A stretch of 64,000 nucleotides of DNA from Saccharothrix deserti (GTDB taxonomy: Bacteria > Actinomycetota > Actinomycetes > Mycobacteriales > Pseudonocardiaceae), in contig NZ_ML775961.1 in the NCBI RefSeq assembly GCF_009769385.1, positions 351,119 to 415,118 on the forward strand, written 5' to 3'. Made by a program: the position numbers and the translations under genes. Shown in pieces: positions 7,639-17,771 of the stretch (the stretch's first letter is position 1; every line of letters begins with the position of its first letter). The notes beneath the pieces were generated by a model. The model did not search any database and was not told the origin of the DNA. It saw only the letters and a program-made list of their open reading frames with translations.

Positions 7639-8538
7639 TCAGCGGTGGAGCGCGGTAGCGATGATCTCCGAGCTGTCGGCGTGCAGGGCCTGTGCCGCCG
7701 TCTGCCCCGTCGCTGCGAGGTAGGTGTCGACCAGCCTGTTGCCGACGGCGTATCCGGCCCCGGTCGGCAATCCCACCGGGGTGACGCCGAAGCGTTCCGC
7801 CGTGGCGTCGCCGTGCACCCAGGCGGTGAAGTTCTGCATGCCGGTCACGTCGAGTCCGGACACCACCTTGGCGAAGACCGCATCGTCGTGCAGGTGCGGC
7901 ACACCGATGCGGGCGTAGCCGAGTTCGTCGCCGTGGAGCTGGCGGGCGAAGGCGTCGGCCAGGCCCTCTGAGACCACGTGCTCGCCGACCGTGACGGTCA
8001 TCGGGTTCCACACCACCCCGCCCGGGCTGTAGCGCAGGTTGTGGTTGAGCTCGTGCACGGCGGTGGCCTCCAGCCGTTCCACGTTTTCGGGGAAGGGCCA
8101 CAGCGTGATCACGATGTAGCCCGAGATCCCGCCGCTCCCGGTCATTCCGAGGCTGGGCCCCATGAAGTGGGCATCGCCGGGGTCACCGAGCAGGAACAGG
8201 ACGGTGATGTCCGGGACTTCCAGCCCCGGCTTCCCCGCCAGCTGCACGGCCAGAGCATCATCGAGAGCGCGCTGCATCCGTTCCCAGGCCCCGGCCGCCG
8301 CCAGCGTCTCGAGCGCGTCGAGGCAACGCTCCTCGTCACGGTCGACGGGAAAACCGGACGACTGTTGGTGCATGGCCACCAGATCGACGTCCCCGGGGAA
8401 GTAGCGGTACATACCGCTGCTGGGCTCGAGCATCGAGCGCAGCATGGCGACGCGATCCGTGACCGGGGCCTGCAGGATCTGCTTCATGGCGGAGTAGGTG
8501 TCGAGAACGGTGATCGTCACCTGCGCGAGGCTAGACAT
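7639..8538 (-). CDS. DUF2268-type putative zinc metalloprotease
   Basis: About 299 residues. The motif AVHELNHNLRY is a gluzincin HExxH-like active site (HELNH), followed about 30 residues later by VSEGLADAFAR, whose Glu is the probable third zinc ligand. This is the pattern of DUF2268 predicted Zn-dependent proteases. No signal peptide is visible, so it is probably cytosolic. The start is uncertain: ATG 8538 lies next to an imperfect palindrome (TGACGT-T-ACGTCA at 8539-8551), and a GTG at 8520 (MTITVLDTYSAM) matches the family start better. Substrate unknown. Confidence 0.8.
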   Translation of the reverse strand: MSSLAQVTITVLDTYSAMKQILQAPVTDRVAMLRSMLEPSSGMYRYFPGDVDLVAMHQQSSGFPVDRDEERCLDALETLAAAGAWERMQRALDDALAVQLAGKPGLEVPDITVLFLLGDPGDAHFMGPSLGMTGSGGISGYIVITLWPFPENVERLEATAVHELNHNLRYSPGGVVWNPMTVTVGEHVVSEGLADAFARQLHGDELGYARIGVPHLHDDAVFAKVVSGLDVTGMQNFTAWVHGDATAERFGVTPVGLPTGAGYAVGNRLVDTYLAATGQTAAQALHADSSEIIATALHR

Positions 8539-8564
8539 TGACGTTACGTCAGAGTCAACCGTCG

Positions 8565-9704
8565 TCAACCGTCCCGACCGTCGGCCTCCTGGTTGAAGGC
8601 GTGGGGGACGTCGTGCCGACCCTGTATGAGCGTGGCCACGGCCCGCAGCGCGGTCGTCGTCTCGTCGACCAGAGCGCCTTCGGCGTTGGCATCGGTGCTG
8701 GTGCTGGTGTCGAGTTGTCGCACGGTGTCGGCGATGCGGTCGAGTAGTGCCCGGTAACGGTCGTGGCTGTGCTGCAGGCGGTCGGCTCGTTCGGTTTGGG
8801 CGCCGAGCTGTTGGCCGAACCGGGCGGCGCGGTCTTCCTGCTGCGTGCGCAGGGCGGTGATTTCGGCGCGGGCCTGGTCGACCTTGCGGTCGGCTTCGGC
8901 GGTGATCTGCTCGATCCGTTGTGCGGTCTCGGTGCGCAGGCGTTCGGCCGCCTGGTCGGAGGCGTGGAGGCGCTGCTGTTGTTCGGTGAGCCGTTCGCGC
9001 AGGGTCTTCAGTTCCGTGCGCAGTTCGGCGGCCTGTTCGCGTGCCGCGGTCTCCGCGCCGGTGGCCGCCTGTACGCGCTGATCGGCTGCGGCGGTGATGG
9101 CGGCGACCGTGGCGGCGGCGGTGGTCGCGGCTTGTTCGGCCTGGGTGCGGGCGGCGTCGCGTTCGGCGGTGACGCGTTCCAGCCTGAGTTCGGCTTGCCG
9201 TTTGAGGGTTTCGGCCTCGTCGCGGGCGCGTAGTGCCTTGGTGCGCTCCTCGCGGGCGGTGCGGGCGTCGTCCGTGGCCGCGTTCCGGGCGGTCTCGGCG
9301 GCCGCTTTCTCCAGTTCGGCCTGCTCTTTCGCCGCGGTCGCGGCCTCGGCGGCGCGCTCGGCCTGCTCCACGCGGTCCACCAGTTCCCGTTGCAGTTCCT
9401 CGAGGAGGTCGCGGGCGGTCTGGACGGTCTCGGTCAACTCCTGGACCGGCTCCCACGCCTCGTCGATCTGGCCGGCCAGGTCCAGGGCGATCTGTCGCAA
9501 CGCGATGGGGCCGCCGGTGGTCTGCGCGGCGCGGGCGGCGACGCGCTCGGTACGGGCGCGCGCCTGACAGTCGCGTACGTCGGGCGGGCAGTAGCGGGGC
9601 GGCCGTCCGGTGGCGCGTCGGGCCGTCACAGGGGAGCCGCAGTAAGCGCAGGGACGGCTGCGTGGCGTTGCCGCGTCGACCTGCGCGTTCGGAGCCGGGT
9701 TCAC
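8565..9704 (-). CDS. Zinc-site plus long coiled-coil DNA-binding-like protein (KfrA-like)
   Basis: 379 residues. Residues about 19-50 form a probable zinc knuckle (CAYCGSPV ... RYCPPDVRDC). Residues about 75-350 are an almost uninterrupted alanine/glutamate/arginine-rich coiled coil (heptad segments such as ERVTAERDAARTQAEQAATT). This resembles KfrA-type plasmid proteins and other coiled-coil partners of recombinases. It is divergent from the tyrosine recombinase at 9975, and a 90-bp cluster of inverted repeats lies between them. A structural or accessory role in recombination or partition is inferred. No catalytic motif is seen. Confidence 0.75.
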   Translation of the reverse strand: MNPAPNAQVDAATPRSRPCAYCGSPVTARRATGRPPRYCPPDVRDCQARARTERVAARAAQTTGGPIALRQIALDLAGQIDEAWEPVQELTETVQTARDLLEELQRELVDRVEQAERAAEAATAAKEQAELEKAAAETARNAATDDARTAREERTKALRARDEAETLKRQAELRLERVTAERDAARTQAEQAATTAAATVAAITAAADQRVQAATGAETAAREQAAELRTELKTLRERLTEQQQRLHASDQAAERLRTETAQRIEQITAEADRKVDQARAEITALRTQQEDRAARFGQQLGAQTERADRLQHSHDRYRALLDRIADTVRQLDTSTSTDANAEGALVDETTTALRAVATLIQGRHDVPHAFNQEADGRDG

Positions 9705-9727
9705 TTGACCAGCTTAGCAGTGTTATC

Positions 9728-9756
9728 GTTATCGATAACAACAAGAGGTTCTTGTT
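9728..9756. repeat. Two short perfect inverted repeats upstream of the coiled-coil gene
   Basis: GTTATCGATAAC at 9728-9739 is a perfect 12-bp palindrome. AACAAGA-GGT-TCTTGTT at 9740-9756 is a second inverted repeat with 7-bp arms. The region is AT-rich compared with its surroundings and sits just upstream of the coiled-coil gene start. It may be an autoregulatory site. Confidence 0.6.
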
Positions 9757-9784
9757 TTCGGAAACGACAACCACTGAGAGGAAG

Positions 9785-9814
9785 TTGCCGAGATAAGTGG
9801 CCTTATCTCGGCAA
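9785..9814. other. dif-like candidate recombination core site
   Basis: Perfect inverted arms TTGCCGAGATAAG (9785-9797) and CTTATCTCGGCAA (9802-9814) are separated by four bases, 30 bp in total. This is the geometry of a tyrosine-recombinase core (two inverted binding arms around a short crossover region). It lies about 160 bp upstream of a tyrosine recombinase. A transcription terminator is less likely because there is no T-tract and it lies upstream of both divergent genes. Confidence 0.55.
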
Positions 9815-9877
9815 GATGTGCTAATGCGAATCACGGCCGGTTCAGGGCGCTGATGGGCAGCCGAAAACTATGGGGTC

Positions 9878-9893
9878 GTCACCGTGACGAAAG
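9878..9893 (+). repeat. Direct repeat copy 1 (GTCACCGTGACGAAAG)
   Basis: The 16-bp sequence GTCACCGTGACGAAAG lies upstream of the recombinase gene. It recurs identically at 11409-11424, just after that gene, and over 15 bp at 24665-24679. The core is itself an imperfect palindrome (TCGTCAC-C-GTGACGA). Confidence 0.8.
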
Positions 9894-9974
9894 TCGGGTG
9901 GGTGACAGGACGGGCGTCAGAAGGCGTCGGTGACCCCGGCGTGCCCCCGGAACGTCGGACGCCGATGCGGAACA

Positions 9975-11381
9975 ATGCCGATCACCATGAGCACCGAGTC
10001 GATGTTGCCGTCCCTGCGGGCCGACGTTCCGGCCGTCCGGACCGCGCCCCGGGACGTGGGACCGGAGCGCCTGGAAATGCTGGTGGCGGAGTGGTTGCTG
10101 GGGTACCGGTCGGCGGCGACGCGCCTGTCCTACGGTGACGCGCTGGGCCTGCCGCGACCGTGGGTCCGCGCCCTGGGCACGGCCTCCGCCTTCCGGAACG
10201 TCGTCGAAGAGCCGAAGCCCGGACAGTCCGGACCGCCGGTGCGGACGGGACGCTTCCGGGAGCTGGCGTGGCTGCGGTGGTGCGCCGCGCACGGCGTGCA
10301 CCCGCTGACGGCGATCGGGCTGGACCTCAAGCGGTGGCTGGAGGCGCTGGACGCCGCCGGGGTCGCCAAGTCCACCCGCGGGCACCGCCTGGCGGTGGTG
10401 GCCGAGTTCTACCGGTTCCTGGTCGAACGGGGTGTGCTCGACGCCAATCCCGCCGCGTTCGACCGGCGTGGGCTCCAACTGGGCACGCGTGGGGACACGA
10501 GCGCCACGGTGGTGCTCACCGCAGCCCAGGTCGGGGCGCTGCTGGACGCGGCAGGCACCGCCCGGCAGGGCACGGCACCGGTGATGCGGTCACGGGCGGT
10601 CGCGATCGTCGCGCTGTTCACCCTGGGGTTGCGGGTGGCGGAGCTGACGGCGCTGCGCCGCGAGGACCTGCACACCACGCGCGGTCGCAGGGCGCTGCGG
10701 GTGACCGGCAAGGGCGGCAAGACACGGGTGGTCTTCCTGTCCGGCCTGGCCGAGCGGGCGTTGACCGACTACCTGGCCGAACGTGACCGGCACCAGGACG
10801 CGGCGCTGCCCGCGCGGGTCGGGCAGGCTGCGGCACGGCGGCTGCCGCTGATCGCCACCGGGGCCGGGACGGCGATGAACCCCCGGGACGTGTGGGCGCT
10901 GATCCGCCGGCTGTCCGTCGCGGCCGGTCCGACGCTGGCCGAGGTCGCGGACCGGATGGGCCCGCACACCCTGCGGCACTTCTACGTCACCGCCGCCGCC
11001 GAGGGCGGCGCGGACATGACCCACGTGCAGGCCGACGTCGGCCACGCCTCGGTCGAGACCACCCATCGCGTCTACAACCAGGCCACCCGCGCCCCCGAAC
11101 GCTCCGCCGTGGACGTCGTCGAACGCGCCCTCCTGCGACACCGCTCGCCCGACCGGGCTGTCGAGGGGGAGATCACGCGGCTGGAGCACGAGGCCGCCTC
11201 CGCCGACCCGCTGGACCGGCTGCTGGCCGTGGCCGGGCTGGAACGCCTGGCTCGCGACGTCCCCGCCACCGCCGAGGCGGTGTCGACAGTGCTGGAGCGG
11301 GTGTCCGCTACCTCAGCCGACCACCCGAAGGTCGCCGACGCCGCACGTGCGGCACGCCAGCGGATCGGCGGCGACCTGTGA
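9975..11381 (+). CDS. Tyrosine recombinase/integrase
   Basis: About 468 residues. The catalytic set is complete: Arg in LGLRVAELTALR (about residue 220), Lys in GKGGKTRVVF (about 249), HTLRH giving His-xx-Arg (about 332), His in VGHASVETTH (about 356) and the nucleophilic Tyr in RVYNQATR (about 367). An N-terminal SAM-like core-binding domain precedes it (about 80-170). A C-terminal tail of about 90 residues is longer than in XerC/XerD. The start is chosen at ATG 9975 (MPITMSTES); ATG 9987 is possible. It is flanked by two identical 16-bp direct repeats and lies downstream of a dif-like inverted repeat. Unimolecular integration or resolution activity is likely. Confidence 0.93.
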   Translation: MPITMSTESMLPSLRADVPAVRTAPRDVGPERLEMLVAEWLLGYRSAATRLSYGDALGLPRPWVRALGTASAFRNVVEEPKPGQSGPPVRTGRFRELAWLRWCAAHGVHPLTAIGLDLKRWLEALDAAGVAKSTRGHRLAVVAEFYRFLVERGVLDANPAAFDRRGLQLGTRGDTSATVVLTAAQVGALLDAAGTARQGTAPVMRSRAVAIVALFTLGLRVAELTALRREDLHTTRGRRALRVTGKGGKTRVVFLSGLAERALTDYLAERDRHQDAALPARVGQAAARRLPLIATGAGTAMNPRDVWALIRRLSVAAGPTLAEVADRMGPHTLRHFYVTAAAEGGADMTHVQADVGHASVETTHRVYNQATRAPERSAVDVVERALLRHRSPDRAVEGEITRLEHEAASADPLDRLLAVAGLERLARDVPATAEAVSTVLERVSATSADHPKVADAARAARQRIGGDL

Positions 11382-11408
11382 CCGGTTGAGGTCCCTGCAC
11401 AGTGGACT

Positions 11409-11424
11409 GTCACCGTGACGAAAG
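11409..11424 (+). repeat. Direct repeat copy 2 (GTCACCGTGACGAAAG)
   Basis: Identical to 9878-9893 over 16 bp and in the same orientation, 27 bp after the recombinase stop codon. The recombinase gene is therefore bracketed by direct repeats about 1.5 kb apart. Confidence 0.8.
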
Positions 11425-11528
11425 CCTCGTTGGGGTAGGGGTGGTCTGGATCAAGCTTCGCCGGCGCCGACATGACCTCGTTCGACGTGCCGGACGTGTC
11501 GGACGGGATGCCGGTGCGCACCTGCGGC

Positions 11529-12656
11529 TCACCCGAGCGTGACCGGTTTGCCCACCAGGCTCGTCGCGACCAGCCGGTCGACGCCGGGCAGGTGCGACAG
11601 GCGCATCGCCACCCGCCGGGCCCGCAGCCTCAGCCGCGAATCGGGCAGGAACCAGCGGGCGGCGGACCGGGCCACACGCTGCTTCTCGATCACGACCGGC
11701 CGCCAGGCCCGCTCGTAGGCGGCGAGGTCGTCCAAGTGCTCGGCGAGCACGTACGCGCCGCCGATGCCGAGCGACGCGCCCTGTCCGGCCAAAAGCGACA
11801 CCGCGCCGCACGCGTCGCCGACAAGCACAACCCGCCCGTCCGACCAACGTGGCAGTTCCACCTGCGCGACCTGGTCGTAGTAGAGGTCGGCGGGACAGCG
11901 GGCCAGCGCGCGGGGCACGACCCAGCCCATGGACCCGTACACATCGCGGACCGCAGCACGTGCGTCGACGGGCAGGTCGGGCGACGGTGTGCGGTGCACG
12001 GTGAACGCGGCGACCCGCCCGTCGCGCAGTCCGTAGAACCCGAACTGGCGGCCGACGGTGTCGGTGACGTGGAACCGGTCGGCGACCAGGGCGTGCGTCT
12101 CGGGGTCGTCGAAGGTGAACGCCGCCGTGTGGAAGCCGAGGTGACGGAGGTGCCCGTCGCCGAAGACCAGCCGCCGCACCGTCGAGTGCACGCCGTCCGC
12201 GCCGACCAGCAGGTCGGCGGACACCGTGGACGAGTCCTCCAGCGCCACCTCGACCCGGTCGTCGTGCTGCGCGACCTCGACGACACCGGCGCCGAACCGC
12301 AGGTCGACACCGGCCGGCAGGTCTTCCCGGAAGGCGCGTTCGAGGTCGGGGCGCATGATGCTCAGCAGCCGCCCGCCGACCGCGCGGGCGAACCGGTCGA
12401 ACCCAATGCCGCCGACCAGCCTGCCGTGCTCGTCGACGTAACCGGCCTTGGTGATCCGGTACCCCAGTTCACGCAGGCGCGGCAGCACGCCCATCCGTTC
12501 GGCGGCGTCGTAGCCCGGCCCGAAGAAGTCGATCATGTATCCGGTGGAGCGCGGTGCGGGCGCCCGTTCGACCACCACGACGTCGTGGCCCAGCGTCCCG
12601 AGCCGGTGCGCCAGGGCCAATCCGGCGATACCCGCCCCCGCGACGACGACCCTCAT
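11529..12656 (-). CDS. FAD-dependent monooxygenase (PHBH family)
   Basis: About 375 residues. An N-terminal Rossmann dinucleotide loop (VVAGAGIAGLALAHRLGTLG), the DG motif (LLVGADGVHSTVRRL) and the GD motif (VVLVGDACGAVSLLAGQG) identify a group A flavoprotein hydroxylase. These oxidise an aromatic or related substrate with NAD(P)H and O2. The start codon overlaps the stop of the TetR gene by ATGA, so the two are co-transcribed and the TetR protein probably controls this enzyme in response to its substrate or a toxic analogue. A role in antibiotic or xenobiotic oxidation is plausible but unproven. Confidence 0.9.
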   Translation of the reverse strand: MRVVVAGAGIAGLALAHRLGTLGHDVVVVERAPAPRSTGYMIDFFGPGYDAAERMGVLPRLRELGYRITKAGYVDEHGRLVGGIGFDRFARAVGGRLLSIMRPDLERAFREDLPAGVDLRFGAGVVEVAQHDDRVEVALEDSSTVSADLLVGADGVHSTVRRLVFGDGHLRHLGFHTAAFTFDDPETHALVADRFHVTDTVGRQFGFYGLRDGRVAAFTVHRTPSPDLPVDARAAVRDVYGSMGWVVPRALARCPADLYYDQVAQVELPRWSDGRVVLVGDACGAVSLLAGQGASLGIGGAYVLAEHLDDLAAYERAWRPVVIEKQRVARSAARWFLPDSRLRLRARRVAMRLSHLPGVDRLVATSLVGKPVTLG

Positions 12657-13174
12657 CGCAACACCCTCCCCAGCACCGGCACGACGACCTCGCGCGTCAG
12701 GTCGGCCGACAACGCGCGGTGCAGCAGGACGCCGTCCACGGCCGCCGCCAGCACCGCGGCGGTCTCCACGGGCGTGGGCACGTCCCGCTCCGCGAGCCAC
12801 GCGGCGAGCACGGCACGGAACCGGATCAGTATCTCGGCGACCGCACCGCGCAGTTCGTCGTTGCGCGTGGCGGCGAGGAACGTCTCGATGAACAGCTCCT
12901 GCCCGCCGTGCCCGTCCAGGGCTGCCAGCAGGGCGGCGAGCGCGTCGGCCGGGGTGTCGACGGAGTCGAGGACCTGCGGCAACTCGTCGACAGCGGTCCG
13001 CAGCGCGCCGAGGGACGCCTCCGTGAGCACGGCCTGCAGCGAGTCGAAGTGGTAGTGCACCACGCCCGAGCCGACGCCCGCGCGGTCCGCGAGGACACGA
13101 GTGCTGACCGCGCCCCAGCCCCGCTCGGCGATGAGTTCGGCGGCCGCGTCGAGCAGCCGTTGTCTGACCGTCAT
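12653..13174 (-). CDS. TetR-family transcriptional regulator
   Basis: About 173 residues. The N-terminal HTH at about 15-50 includes GAVSTRVLADRAGVGSGVVH and YHF, followed by an all-helical ligand domain. No Shine-Dalgarno is visible. The start codon is preceded at seven bases by TACATT, a good -10, suggesting a leaderless mRNA. A dyad with half-site TGGACG overlaps the promoter, consistent with autorepression. It overlaps the downstream flavoprotein gene by four bases. Confidence 0.92.
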   Translation of the reverse strand: MTVRQRLLDAAAELIAERGWGAVSTRVLADRAGVGSGVVHYHFDSLQAVLTEASLGALRTAVDELPQVLDSVDTPADALAALLAALDGHGGQELFIETFLAATRNDELRGAVAEILIRFRAVLAAWLAERDVPTPVETAAVLAAAVDGVLLHRALSADLTREVVVPVLGRVLR

Positions 13175-13205
13175 TTGGACGAATGTACTGGACGAACGTC
13201 CAAAT
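13173..13205 (-). promoter_or_regulatory. TetR operator overlapping a leaderless promoter
   Basis: TGGACG-AA-CGTCCA (13189-13202) is a perfect dyad with 6-bp arms. A wider ATTTGGACG...CGTCCAAAT pair spans 13173-13205. The minus-strand -10 TACATT (13182-13187) ends seven bases before the ATG. Binding here would block the TetR/flavoprotein operon. Confidence 0.75.
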
Positions 13206-13276
13206 CGCCACCGTGATCGCACCCGTACCGTGATCTCGAGGAACGCTGCATCCAGCCGCAGGCACAGGGGGTTCGC

Positions 13277-14161
13277 GTGTTCGTTGTTCCGCCGGGGTTC
13301 GTCGAGGCCACGATCGCCCGTGAAGGCGAGGCGGGTAGGCGGTGGGTCGAGGCGCTGCCCGCGTTGGCCGCCGAGTTCCTGCACCGGTGGTCCTGCACCA
13401 CGTCCGGGCCGGTGATGCACGGCTTCGTCGGCGTGGTGATCCCGGCCGTCCGCGCGGACGGGAGCCAGGTGGTGCTGAAGCTGGGGTTCCCGCTGTCGTA
13501 CGACACCGCGGAGGCCGTGGCGCTCGCGGCGTGGAACGGCGACGGCGCGGTGCGGCTGCTGGAGCGCGACGACAGCCGGTCCGCCATGCTGCTGGAACGC
13601 CTGCGGCACTTGGAGAAGCCCGATCCCGCTCCGTTCACCGCGATCGGGAGGCTCACCCGTCGACTGGCGATCGCCGCGCCTCCCGGCGTGCCCTCGTTGG
13701 CCGACAAAGCGCTCGGATGGGCGGAGAAGATGCCCGCGCACGCCGCACGCCTGGGATCACCGTTGCCGGCACCGGTGCTCGACGCCGCAGTGGCCAACGC
13801 GCGTGATCTCGCGACCGATCAGCCGGCGGTCCTGGTCCACGGCGACCTCCACTTCGGCAACGTCATGCGCGACGACACGGGACTGCGGGCCATCGACCCG
13901 ACCGGACTGGTGGGCGATCCGGCCTACGAACTGCTCCCGGTGCTGCGCGGCGACTGGCCCGCCGTCACCGCCGAACCGAACACCCGCAGGGCGGTGGACC
14001 GGCGGATCGCGGAGTTCGCCGAGGCAGCGGAAGTAGACCGCGAACGGGTCCGGCGATGGGCGCAGGCCAGGGCGGCCGAATCCGCGCTGTGGTCACGCCA
14101 ACTCCACGAGCCGGCCCAGGTCACCGCAGTCGTCGACACCCTCGCCGCCCTGCTGATGTGA
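13277..14161 (+). CDS. Aminoglycoside/hydroxyurea-type kinase (APH6-like)
   Basis: 294 residues. VLVHGDLHFGNVM is a complete Brenner loop (HGDxxxxN) and AIDPTGLVGDPAYELL supplies the metal-binding Asp, as in the APH(6)/hydroxyurea phosphotransferase family. An N-terminal lobe (about 60-110) contains the lysine in VVLKLGF. These cytosolic kinases inactivate drugs such as streptomycin or hydroxyurea, but many environmental members have unknown substrates. The start is GTG 13277 after AGGGG. It is divergent from the TetR operon, whose operator region it may share. It stands next to rox, so this stretch is rich in potential resistance functions. Confidence 0.85.
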   Translation: MFVVPPGFVEATIAREGEAGRRWVEALPALAAEFLHRWSCTTSGPVMHGFVGVVIPAVRADGSQVVLKLGFPLSYDTAEAVALAAWNGDGAVRLLERDDSRSAMLLERLRHLEKPDPAPFTAIGRLTRRLAIAAPPGVPSLADKALGWAEKMPAHAARLGSPLPAPVLDAAVANARDLATDQPAVLVHGDLHFGNVMRDDTGLRAIDPTGLVGDPAYELLPVLRGDWPAVTAEPNTRRAVDRRIAEFAEAAEVDRERVRRWAQARAAESALWSRQLHEPAQVTAVVDTLAALLM

Positions 14162-14283
14162 AGCGGCTCGGCAGTGACCGCCGCGAGCGGTTCGCTCGGC
14201 GTCGAGCTGGCGGGGGTACGACACCGAACCGTGCCGAACTCGACCGGACACGGGTCCCGCCCTCTCGAGCCACAACTGCGCGC

Positions 14284-16195
<1,912 letters not shown>

Positions 16196-17029
16196 TCAGG
16201 TGTCCCGTTTGGTGCCCATCGCGAGCACGTTCCCCTCGCTGATGTAGGCCAACGGGTCGTTGAGCGGATTGTCCGGATCCGAAGGGTTCAGGAATTTCTC
16301 CCAGGCGCCGGGCAGGCCCAATTTCCCTGCCTGGACGGCGATCTGCGCGCAGGACGCGTCGTAGAAATCCCGCACCGCCGGGGAGAAAGGGGAGAAGTGT
16401 TCGATGAGGACGGTCTCCTGGCGGACGGCGGTGAAGCCGGCCACCGTCAGCCACCGGTACAGGTCGCGGGTGCGCAGCAGCCGGCGGGCGTAGCCGGGCG
16501 ATTCGGCGGCGCGGCGGAAGAAGTCCGCGAACAGGAACGGGTCGCCGGGCCGGACCGACACCAGGCCCGCGTCCAGGTCCTTGACCGCGACCGTCCCACC
16601 GGGGCGGAGTACCCGGTGTGCCTCGCGCAACGCGGCGAGCAGGTCGTCGTCGTCCAGGTACTGGACCGCGTTGGCGCACCACACCACGTCCACCGAGGCC
16701 GTCTCGACCGGCAGCTCACGCAGGTCGCCCAGGCGGATCTCGACCGTGGCGCCGAAGCTGCGGGCCCGGTCCGCGGCCAGTTCGACGTTCTCCGGGGCGA
16801 GGTCGACGCCGGTGATCCGGCCTTCCGGGCCGACGAGTTCGGCGAGCCACGGCAGGAACGACCCGCCGCCGCAGCCCGCGTCCAGCACGTGCCGGCCCGG
16901 CTCGATGCCCACCCGCAGCAGCAGCCGCCGGTAGGCGTCCCGGCACGCGCGGAAGTGGGCGTCCACGATGGTGTCTTCGGTGAAGTCCAACCCGGTCGAC
17001 GCGGCGAAACCCCAGGAATCAGTCGACAT
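16196..17029 (-). CDS. SAM-dependent methyltransferase (class I)
   Basis: 277 residues with the class I SAM core: motif I VLDAGCGGGSFLPWL (about 50-64), motif II-like ITGVDLAPENVELA, motif post-II VDVVWCANAVQYLDDDD and motif III LRPGGTVAVKD. It is the last gene of the eight-gene operon and overlaps the preceding hydrolase gene by 11 bp, so it is translationally coupled. Likely a tailoring O-, N- or C-methyltransferase acting on the pathway product. The acceptor cannot be deduced. Confidence 0.88.
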   Translation of the reverse strand: MSTDSWGFAASTGLDFTEDTIVDAHFRACRDAYRRLLLRVGIEPGRHVLDAGCGGGSFLPWLAELVGPEGRITGVDLAPENVELAADRARSFGATVEIRLGDLRELPVETASVDVVWCANAVQYLDDDDLLAALREAHRVLRPGGTVAVKDLDAGLVSVRPGDPFLFADFFRRAAESPGYARRLLRTRDLYRWLTVAGFTAVRQETVLIEHFSPFSPAVRDFYDASCAQIAVQAGKLGLPGAWEKFLNPSDPDNPLNDPLAYISEGNVLAMGTKRDT

Positions 17030-17771
17030 GGACGCTCCGCAGCAGATCGGTGAGTTCGGCGGTGACGCGGTCGGGCGCCTCCAGCGGGGTGAGGTGTCCG
17101 GCGTCGGGGATGGTGACCAGGCGGCAGTGCGGCAGCGCGTTCGCCATCGCGTCCGCTTCGGACACCGGCACCAGTTCGTCCTGCGCTCCCGCGATGACCA
17201 CCGAGGGGACGGAGGTCGCGCGCAAGGTGGGGAAGGAGTCGGGACGTGCGGCGATGGCCCGCTGCGCCCAGGCGACGGACGCAGGGTCGGCCTGTTCGAC
17301 CATGCCGCGCACCTTCGCCACCAGCTCGGGCTGCTCCGCGCGGGTGGTCGCGCCGAGCAGCGCGGGCGTGGTGGCCGCGATCAGCCCGTCTCGCGACCGG
17401 TCGTCCACGATCCGCTCGGCGAACGCCTCGCGGCCGGCCCGCACCTCGGGCGAGTCCGCACCCGCCCTGGTGGCGAGCAGCGCCAGAGCCCGTACCCGCT
17501 GCGGGAAGCGGCGCTGGAACGCCATCGCCACGTAGCCGCCCATGGACGAGCCGACCACCGCGACCCCGGCCACGCCCAGCGCGTCGAGGGTGGCGGCCAG
17601 GTCGTCGGCCACCACGTCGAGCGACGGCGGCGCGTCACCCAGCGGGGTGCCGCCGAACCCGCGCTGGTCGGGCGTGATGACCCGGTGGCCCAGGAGCGTC
17701 AACGCCTCCCGCTGCTCCGCCCACATCGAGGAGTCCAGGGACAGCGCGTGCAGCAGCACGACGGGGATCAC
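17019..17771 (-). CDS. Alpha/beta hydrolase
   Basis: 250 residues. The oxyanion segment VVLLHALSLDSSMW at the N-terminus, nucleophile elbow VGSSMGGYVAMAF (Ser at about 93), an acidic residue in IAGAQDELVPVSEA and the catalytic His in PDAGHLTPLEAPD complete the triad of a 3-oxoadipate-enol-lactonase/esterase-like enzyme. The ATG overlaps the stop of the LysR-like gene by four bases. It is probably an esterase, lactonase or thioesterase-like step of the operon pathway. Confidence 0.88.
   Translation of the reverse strand: MIPVVLLHALSLDSSMWAEQREALTLLGHRVITPDQRGFGGTPLGDAPPSLDVVADDLAATLDALGVAGVAVVGSSMGGYVAMAFQRRFPQRVRALALLATRAGADSPEVRAGREAFAERIVDDRSRDGLIAATTPALLGATTRAEQPELVAKVRGMVEQADPASVAWAQRAIAARPDSFPTLRATSVPSVVIAGAQDELVPVSEADAMANALPHCRLVTIPDAGHLTPLEAPDRVTAELTDLLRSVHVD

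Noticed and set aside
9785..9814. Inverted repeat as a rho-independent terminator
   Set aside because: It lies upstream of both divergent genes and has no T-tract, so termination makes little sense there.
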